The notes under the pieces were generated by a model that had not been told where the DNA came from, searched no databases, and saw nothing but the letters and a program-made list of their open reading frames with translations. 30,450 bases of DNA, from contig JBLILN010000019.1 in the NCBI GenBank assembly GCA_047635695.1, forward strand, positions 1-30,450. Direction: 5' to 3'. The position numbers were made by a program, and so were the translations under genes. Origin of the DNA: UBA2136 sp047635695 (GTDB lineage: Bacteria > Pseudomonadota > Alphaproteobacteria > UBA2136). Positions 24,895-30,450 of this stretch are shown here, piece by piece. Each line of letters starts with the position of its first letter. The stretch's first letter is position 1.

Positions 24895-25403
24895 TATTTT
24901 ATCTCCTGATTTTTTATAAATTTTTTGTATTTTTTAATAGATGACTTTAAACCACCAGTAAATAAAAATGGCAATCGGCGCGTTAGTAATTCCAACTCTT
25001 CAAGATCAAACCATTCCAGCTTATCCGCCTCAGTCTCCCAGTTAGAAAAAGGGCCGTTATGTTTAATTGTGTATAAAGTTCCATGTTTACTTACTTCATC
25101 ATCATACACCTTGCCGATCTTTAAAAGTTCCCCTTGAATACCAAGCTCTTCTTGCATTTCCCTATGCGCAGCTTCATCATAACTTTCACCTGCATCAACG
25201 TGACCTCCAACAGATGAATCAAAAAGCCTTGGGCCGCTACTTTTTCTATATGAGCGCCATTGAGTCAACACTTTACCTTCATCATTTATAACAAAAACTT
25301 GGATAATACGGCACATCCATCCTTCGTCTTTAATTTCAGACCTTGCTGCCTGCCCTATAACTTCATCATGCTCATTCACAACATCTAAAAGCGCTTCACT
25401 CAA
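24894..25403 (-). CDS. Nudix hydrolase, IDI-like, inside the PDH operon
   Basis: This 169-residue protein is one Nudix domain. The signature is complete: G67-x5-E73-x7-R81-E82-M-x-E85-E86-x-G88, so metal-dependent pyrophosphohydrolase activity is expected. The N-terminus (LLDVVNEHDEVIGQAARSEI) is of the kind seen in isopentenyl-diphosphate-isomerase-like Nudix proteins. Real IDI activity is not implied. Its ATG overlaps the stop codon of the double-Nudix gene by four bases (ATGA), and its stop overlaps the lpd start by one. Co-translation with PDH components is thus built into the sequence. The substrate is unknown. Confidence 0.88.
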   Translation of the reverse strand: MSEALLDVVNEHDEVIGQAARSEIKDEGWMCRIIQVFVINDEGKVLTQWRSYRKSSGPRLFDSSVGGHVDAGESYDEAAHREMQEELGIQGELLKIGKVYDDEVSKHGTLYTIKHNGPFSNWETEADKLEWFDLEELELLTRRLPFLFTGGLKSSIKKYKKFIKNQEIK

Positions 25404-26377
25404 ACTGCAACCTCCAAAGTTTCTTTATACTTTTTATGAATGAGTAAACAGCTATTTGTAAATAGATAAGGCATTTTATTCATCATCATTTCAATTTCAT
25501 CTAGGTTTAACCATACAAGGTTTGCTACTTCGTCCGGTTCGGCATTAAATGGCCCTTCGTGTTCAACGATATAGGCTTTTGCAAATTTATTGTTATGCGG
25601 TAATTTTTTATAATAAAAGGGCTTAAGCGTTTTAAAATTCACTTTTATACCAAGTTCTTCATACAACTCTCTATTAGCACCCTGCTCATAACTTTCACCC
25701 GCATCAACGTGGCCTGTAGCAGCGTCATCAAATTGCAATGGCATGGCCACATTTTGACTGCGTTGCTGAAATAAAAGCTCGCCTTTATTATTGCGTATTA
25801 AAACATGAACAACACGCACAGAAAGTTTATGTTTCACCATATCCTCATAACTACATTGACCAATAACTTGGTCTTTTTCATCTACTTGGTCGAATAGGCT
25901 ATAAATAGTTTCTAAATATTTAGAGAAACTATCAACAAAACCAGTGATAAAAATATATGGCCTGGTATGGTGCAATTTAACCAAGTCAAAAAATGGAATT
26001 TTATCCGTTAATTTAACTTCTCTTGCTGCTGGATTTAAAACCCCTTCGTAAAAGCCTTTATAAACCTTACACAAACCATAGTCACCCCAAGAATCACAAA
26101 TAAATTCAAGTTCAGTTGCAACACCCAATTCTTCTTTTAATTCACGATAAGCCACCGTTTCAAAACTTTCTCCGCTGTCAACATGGCCTGCGGCTGAAGG
26201 GTCTATTAAATTAGCACGCACACGCCCTTCAGCACGCTGTTGTATAATCATATTATTATTTGAATCAAATAAATAAACATGCACATAGCGCAACATGTCG
26301 CCTTTAGTGACGTCACAGCGTTTTTTTGTAGCAATAACATTGTTTTCTAAGTCAATAACGTCGACTAAATCGTTCAT
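25400..26377 (-). CDS. Double-Nudix fusion protein inside the PDH operon
   Basis: Two complete IDI-like Nudix domains are fused in 325 residues. Domain 1 has its box at G64-x5-E70-x7-R78-E-L-x-E82-E83-x-G85. Domain 2 has G222-x5-E228-x7-R236-E-L-x-E240-E241-x-G243. Each begins with the same lead-in (DVIDLENNVIATKKR; DQVDEKDQVIGQ). Both boxes keep all metal-binding Glu, so neither half looks dead. The linker (about 100-160) contains a hydrophobic stretch RPYIFITGFVDSF that resembles the C-terminal end of domain 2 (MPYLFTNSCLLIHKK) and of the next gene (LPFLFTGGLKSSIKK), so the fusion joins two full-length units. It starts 3 bases after pdhC and overlaps the next Nudix gene by 4. Confidence 0.88.
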   Translation of the reverse strand: MNDLVDVIDLENNVIATKKRCDVTKGDMLRYVHVYLFDSNNNMIIQQRAEGRVRANLIDPSAAGHVDSGESFETVAYRELKEELGVATELEFICDSWGDYGLCKVYKGFYEGVLNPAAREVKLTDKIPFFDLVKLHHTRPYIFITGFVDSFSKYLETIYSLFDQVDEKDQVIGQCSYEDMVKHKLSVRVVHVLIRNNKGELLFQQRSQNVAMPLQFDDAATGHVDAGESYEQGANRELYEELGIKVNFKTLKPFYYKKLPHNNKFAKAYIVEHEGPFNAEPDEVANLVWLNLDEIEMMMNKMPYLFTNSCLLIHKKYKETLEVAV

Positions 26378-26380
26378 AAA

Positions 26381-27628
26381 TTACATTACCAGTACAATTG
26401 GGTTCTCTAAGTTTTCCTTAATAGACTTTAAGAGCATTGCGCCCACAGCACCGTCAATAGCGCGGTGATCAACACTTAATGAAATTTCCATCACAGAGGA
26501 CACTTGCATTTGACCTGCTTTGACAATCACACGGTCCTCAGCGCCACCCACAGCTAGAATAGCCGATTGTGGTGGGTTAATAATCGCTTTAAATTCTTTA
26601 ACACCATACATACCTAAGTTAGAAATAGTAAAGTTACCACCTAAATATTGCTCTGGCTTCAAGTTACCTGCACGTGCCTGCACGGCGAGATATTTCATTT
26701 CTGTAGAAAGTTTGACCATGCTTTTTTGGTCTGCATTTTCAATAATTGGGGTAATAAGACCACCTTCAATCGCAACGGCAATACTCATATCAACGTTACC
26801 ATAACTTACCAGGGCATCGTCATACCATGAAACATTTGCGTCTGGGTTATCACGCAAAGCCAAGGCACAAGCCTTGATAATAAAATCGTTAACCGTCAAT
26901 TTATATTGACCGTCTGCACGTGCATTAAGTTGTTTACGTGCCTCTAATAAAGCGTCCATATTCACACTTGCTGTTAAATAAAAGTGTGGTGTGTCTTGTT
27001 TTGATTCAGTCAAACGGTTCGCTATGGCCTTACGCATAGGTGCGTGTAGCGCTTTACTATCCGATGCACGTGCCACTTTAGAGCCGCTACCAAGCAGGGT
27101 TTGTTCAACATCTTCCTTAACAATACGCCCCTTAGGCCCTGTACCTTGAATGCGTGAAATATTAATACCGTTTGCATCAGCGATACGTCTTGCAACAGGG
27201 CTAATCTTAACATCACCCTTTGAGTCCTTTAACAGAGATACTTCTGGTGCAAGGTTTGCAGGTTTTTGCATGGTTTTAGACGCACTTACAGGTTTAGATA
27301 CTTGCTGCTCGCCTGCAGCAGCCTCGTCAGCAACCTCTTCAAATTCGGCAACTTGTGCTGTCGGCTTATAATTTTTCGCAACTTCTTCATCTTCATCACG
27401 CAAAACAGCAATCGGCATACCAACATTTATATCCGTACCGGCTTTACCAATAATTTGGTGAACAATACCATCATCAGAAGCTTCAACTTCCATTGTTGCT
27501 TTATCCGTTTCAACTTCAGCAAGTATATCACCCGCAGAAACACTATCACCTTCTTTTACAGACCAAGAAGCAAGGCGCCCCTCACTCATTGTAGGGGAAA
27601 GCTGTGGCATTAAAATATCAATTGGCAT
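26381..27628 (-). CDS. pdhC: Pyruvate dehydrogenase E2, dihydrolipoamide acetyltransferase
   Basis: E2 is the core of the PDH complex; it carries acetyl groups on a lipoyl arm and transfers them to CoA. The 415-residue protein has one lipoyl domain with the target lysine in ETDKATMEV (Lys43), an Ala/Pro/Lys-containing linker and a peripheral-subunit-binding domain (ISPVARRIADANGINISRI, about 138-175). The catalytic domain ends with DHRAIDGA (387-394), which contains the active-site His388 and Asp392. Organisation is normal for an alphaproteobacterial PDH E2 with a single lipoyl domain. LipA, encoded at 14034-15125, would supply the cofactor. Confidence 0.96.
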   Translation of the reverse strand: MPIDILMPQLSPTMSEGRLASWSVKEGDSVSAGDILAEVETDKATMEVEASDDGIVHQIIGKAGTDINVGMPIAVLRDEDEEVAKNYKPTAQVAEFEEVADEAAAGEQQVSKPVSASKTMQKPANLAPEVSLLKDSKGDVKISPVARRIADANGINISRIQGTGPKGRIVKEDVEQTLLGSGSKVARASDSKALHAPMRKAIANRLTESKQDTPHFYLTASVNMDALLEARKQLNARADGQYKLTVNDFIIKACALALRDNPDANVSWYDDALVSYGNVDMSIAVAIEGGLITPIIENADQKSMVKLSTEMKYLAVQARAGNLKPEQYLGGNFTISNLGMYGVKEFKAIINPPQSAILAVGGAEDRVIVKAGQMQVSSVMEISLSVDHRAIDGAVGAMLLKSIKENLENPIVLVM

Positions 27629-27656
27629 TTTTTAGGACCTTTTTATCTTTTATCAA

Positions 27657-28940
27657 TTAAACGTTAAATGGTTTACTACAAAAACGGTAGTAAAGTAATG
27701 TGAGTTTTGCAATGGCATGGTGCGCAAATTCAGGCATAACGATAGGCTTAATACGTGTATAAGTATCGAATAGCGTATCATCACCCAGAAGGGCGTCAAC
27801 CAAAACACGTCCACCATAACAAGGAATAGATACACCATGGCCATTAAAGCTGTGTGCAACATAATGATTTTTAGAAACCTTCGCAAAAATAGGCAAGTAG
27901 CTCATTGGTACACCTACAGGCCCATGCCATAAATAATCAGCATTTATATTACTTTTAAGTTCAGGTAATAACTTTTCAAGCGCCTTTATCTGTTTTTTTG
28001 CAAATACTTCAGAATTTTTTATACTTGTGTACTGTGGCCCGCCATAAATAATACGATTATCGTCAGTAAATTGAATATATGTTCCAAGCATACCTCTACC
28101 TGCAACAGCTTCCCTTGTTGGTGAAACAGCATCAAGCAGTTCATCACTCAAAGGATTCGTCACAATCTGGAAATAATCAGTACTGACTGTACGTGTTTTT
28201 TCTGGTGAATGCTCTTCACTCATATAAGCATTGCCACAAACAATTAAATTTTTACACCTCACAGTACCATTTTTGGTTTTAACAATAATTTCATCGCCTT
28301 CAGAAATAGACTCAACAGTTGTGTCTTCATAAATACGAGCCCCCTTTTTAACGGCCGCCCTTGCCATACCAAACAAATAAGAAAGAGGGTTAAATGAACC
28401 TGCATTCGCATAACGGAGACCATATTTACTGGAAGGCATATTAATAATTTTGTGGGTTTCATCTTCATCTAAAAAATCAATATATTCATTTTCGAAATGA
28501 TTTGTATAATAGGTTGCATAATCGCCAGAACTTACAATATCCACAGCGTTAAGACATATTTTTGTGAGGCCCTTTGAGTAACCGCATTCAATGTTATTTT
28601 TTTCAATCACCTGAGCGATATTATCTCGTGCATCAATGGTAGATTTCCAGAAATTATGCGCACTTAAACGACCAAGGAAATCAGAAATATCGTCTAGAGT
28701 CGTATTTAGACCGCCCTCTATTAAGCCGCCGCCGCGCCCCGAACAGCCAAAACCGATTTTAGAGGGTTCAACCAACACAACGTTCTGACCCTTTTCTGCG
28801 CCATACAAAGCAGCACTAACGCCCGTGAAAGCACCGCCAATAATGCATATATCACAAAAAACATCTTCGCTTAAGCTCTCGAAAGCAGGTCGCTTGGACG
28901 CTGTTTTTTCAAACCATGTTACATATGGTGAATATTCCAT
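27657..28940 (-). CDS. FAD-dependent amine/amino-acid oxidoreductase (DAO family, PuuB-like)
   Basis: The 427-residue protein is of the D-amino-acid-oxidase (DAO) fold. It begins with YSPYVTWFEKTASKRPAF, as in the gamma-glutamylputrescine oxidase (PuuB) subgroup, followed by the FAD dinucleotide motif CIIGGAFTGVSAALYGAEK (third Gly of GxGxxG replaced by Ala37) and GFGCSGRGGGLIEGGL. A C-terminal strand-turn near HSFNGHGVSIPCYGG completes the flavin site. It lies between pdhB (17 bases) and pdhC (28 bases), so it is co-expressed with PDH. The substrate cannot be told from the sequence; an amine, amino acid or sarcosine-type compound is likely. Such a gene is not a standard PDH component. Confidence 0.85.
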   Translation of the reverse strand: MEYSPYVTWFEKTASKRPAFESLSEDVFCDICIIGGAFTGVSAALYGAEKGQNVVLVEPSKIGFGCSGRGGGLIEGGLNTTLDDISDFLGRLSAHNFWKSTIDARDNIAQVIEKNNIECGYSKGLTKICLNAVDIVSSGDYATYYTNHFENEYIDFLDEDETHKIINMPSSKYGLRYANAGSFNPLSYLFGMARAAVKKGARIYEDTTVESISEGDEIIVKTKNGTVRCKNLIVCGNAYMSEEHSPEKTRTVSTDYFQIVTNPLSDELLDAVSPTREAVAGRGMLGTYIQFTDDNRIIYGGPQYTSIKNSEVFAKKQIKALEKLLPELKSNINADYLWHGPVGVPMSYLPIFAKVSKNHYVAHSFNGHGVSIPCYGGRVLVDALLGDDTLFDTYTRIKPIVMPEFAHHAIAKLTLLYYRFCSKPFNV

Positions 28941-28957
28941 GTCTGCCCTACCCTTAA

Positions 28958-29947
28958 TTAAGCTTTACAGCAAATTTCTTTTGCTGCACGTACAATGTCT
29001 TCTGCCTTAGCAATAGACGCTTGCTCTAATTTATTTGCATATGGAATAGGAATGTCAGCAAGCGACAAACGTTTCACTGGCGCATCTAAATCATCAAATG
29101 ATTGCTCGCTAATAACAGCCATAACTTCAGAAGCAATACCTGCAAAACTGTAACCTTCTTCAACAACAATCGCACGATTTGTTTTCTTGATAGACTTTGC
29201 AATCGCAGCTTTATCGAGCGGACGAATGGAGCGTAAATCAATAACTTCAGCGTCAATGCCCTCTTTTTCAAGAAGTTCAGCCGCACGTTCACATTCAAGT
29301 ACTGACATAGAATAGCCAATCAAGGTAATATCTGCACCTTCTTTGACAATACGGGCTTTACCGATAGGGGTAATGATATCATCCCCAACAGGAACATCAC
29401 CTTCCATACCATAAAGACGTTCATTTTCCATGATAAGAACAGGTGCATTATCGCGTACAGAGGCTTTAATTAACCCCTTAGCATCAGCGGGCGTTACAGG
29501 GCACACCACCTTTAAACCTGGGCAATTAGCGTACATATTTGTGTAATCGTGACTATGTTGAGCCGCTACCATTTTACCAAGGCCGTTAATGCCACGAAAA
29601 ACAATAGGGCAAGCCACTTTACCACCACTCATGTAATAAGTTTTAGCAGCCGAGTTCATAATTTGGTCAGACGAAAGAAGTGCAAAACTCCAAGACATGT
29701 ATTCTACAATGGGGCGCATGCCCATAAACGCTGAACCAACAGCCAAGCCTGTAAAACCAAGTTCTGTAATAGGTGAATCAATCACACGTTTTTCGCCAAA
29801 TTCCTGTAACATACCGGCTGAACATTTATAAGCACCTTGATACTCTGCAACCTCTTCACCAATAAGGTAAACCTCTTCGTTGCGACGCATCTCTTCACTC
29901 ATGCCATCACGCAAAGCATCACGATAAGTTTGTTTAATCATTTTCAT
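28958..29947 (-). CDS. pdhB: Pyruvate dehydrogenase E1 beta subunit
   Basis: With PdhA this forms the thiamine-diphosphate-dependent E1 that decarboxylates pyruvate. The 329-residue protein shows the family motifs VYLIGEEVAEYQGAYK, DSPITELGFTGLAVGSAFMG and RPIVEYMSWSF, and the C-terminal domain with VVEEGYSFAG. It lacks the N-terminal lipoyl domain that many alphaproteobacterial PdhB proteins carry. The start has AAGGGG upstream, overlapping the end of pdhA, and the gap to pdhA is 5 bases, indicating coupled translation. Confidence 0.96.
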   Translation of the reverse strand: MKMIKQTYRDALRDGMSEEMRRNEEVYLIGEEVAEYQGAYKCSAGMLQEFGEKRVIDSPITELGFTGLAVGSAFMGMRPIVEYMSWSFALLSSDQIMNSAAKTYYMSGGKVACPIVFRGINGLGKMVAAQHSHDYTNMYANCPGLKVVCPVTPADAKGLIKASVRDNAPVLIMENERLYGMEGDVPVGDDIITPIGKARIVKEGADITLIGYSMSVLECERAAELLEKEGIDAEVIDLRSIRPLDKAAIAKSIKKTNRAIVVEEGYSFAGIASEVMAVISEQSFDDLDAPVKRLSLADIPIPYANKLEQASIAKAEDIVRAAKEICCKA

Positions 29948-29952
29948 ATTAT

Positions 29953-30450
29953 TTACCCCTTATCATTTTCTTGCATAACATCTGTATAAAGCTCACTCAT
30001 ATCAGCTTCAGGCGCTGCTAGTGCTATTTTTTCAACTTCAGTAATTTTCGCCTTAGCTTTTTTGTCGATAGCTTTAAGGTCAGCATCTTTAACTTTATAA
30101 TTTTTAGTTAGAACTTTGCCAAGCTGCATAATAGGATCGCGCTCGTCTTTAACACCGTCAACTTCTTCTCTTGTACGGTATTTACCAGGGTCAGAAAGTG
30201 AGTGCCCCTTATAGCGGTAAGTGTCCATTTCTAACAACATAGGGCCTTTACCACTACGAATATGTTCACAAGCTTCACTTACAGCTTCATAAACAGCAAA
30301 GAAGTCCATCCCGTCAACACGCATACCTGGAATGTTAAAAGGCTCACCACGTTTATATAAGTCACCAGCAGCATGTCGATCTTTCGCTGTACCCATACTG
30401 TAATGATTATTTTCAATAACATAAAGAACAGGCAATTTCCAAAGAGATGC
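29953..30450 (-). CDS. pdhA: Pyruvate dehydrogenase E1 alpha subunit, C-terminal part
   Basis: The gene runs off the right edge; 165 C-terminal residues are inside. They begin ASLWKLPVLYVIENNHYSMG, the segment just after the thiamine-diphosphate-binding GDG motif, which must lie outside the window. The phosphorylation-loop-like region (YRYKGHSLSDPGKYRTREEV) is typical of E1 alpha. There is no true start in the window; a TTG at 30435 is internal. It is the first visible gene of the PDH operon. Confidence 0.95.
   Translation of the reverse strand, partial: ASLWKLPVLYVIENNHYSMGTAKDRHAAGDLYKRGEPFNIPGMRVDGMDFFAVYEAVSEACEHIRSGKGPMLLEMDTYRYKGHSLSDPGKYRTREEVDGVKDERDPIMQLGKVLTKNYKVKDADLKAIDKKAKAKITEVEKIALAAPEADMSELYTDVMQENDKG

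Overview
This window is AT-rich chromosomal DNA of an alphaproteobacterium. That assignment is an inference from gene content and order: an RpoH-type sigma factor, the YfgM-like/BamB/Der cluster, and a pyruvate dehydrogenase (PDH) operon ordered pdhA-pdhB-pdhC-lpd. I cannot place it to genus. I saw no tRNA, rRNA, CRISPR array, insertion sequence or prophage block.

Layout: everything from 1 to about 7740 is on the plus strand, and every gene from 7765 to the right edge is on the minus strand. The two blocks converge near 7740.

Plus block: rpoH (heat-shock sigma factor) has a long upstream region with helically phased inverted and direct repeats. Next come two paralogous, unrecognised membrane-anchored proteins with matching leader hairpins. 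They are followed by a stand-alone, strongly remodelled ClpX-like unfoldase, the recombination ATPase RadA, and a small basic protein. Most units end in clear rho-independent terminators.

Minus block, read in the direction of transcription from the right edge: (1) a PDH operon of eight tightly packed genes: pdhA (cut by the window edge), pdhB, an FAD amine/amino-acid oxidoreductase, pdhC, a double-Nudix fusion protein, a single Nudix protein, lpd and a small membrane protein. (2) A two-gene surface operon encoding a 1.2k-residue secreted fibre with an S74 self-cleaving chaperone domain, and a 1.3k-residue three-propeller protein whose gene carries a 1182-bp tandem repeat. (3) lipA, which makes the lipoyl cofactor needed by PdhC. 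(4) A group of tiny metal-binding proteins: a DnaJ-type zinc-ribbon protein, a frameshifted relative of it, and a Bfd-like [2Fe-2S] ferredoxin. (5) An orphan fused double ATPase of a peptide-type ABC importer. (6) The yfgM-like/bamB/der cluster for envelope and ribosome assembly.

The most unusual items are the ClpX-like protein, which mixes ClpX and HslU signatures and has a coiled-coil insertion splitting its zinc knuckle; the three IDI-like Nudix domains translationally coupled inside the PDH operon; the fibre/propeller surface operon with its 1182-bp repeats; and the zinc micro-protein pair, one copy of which is apparently frameshifted.
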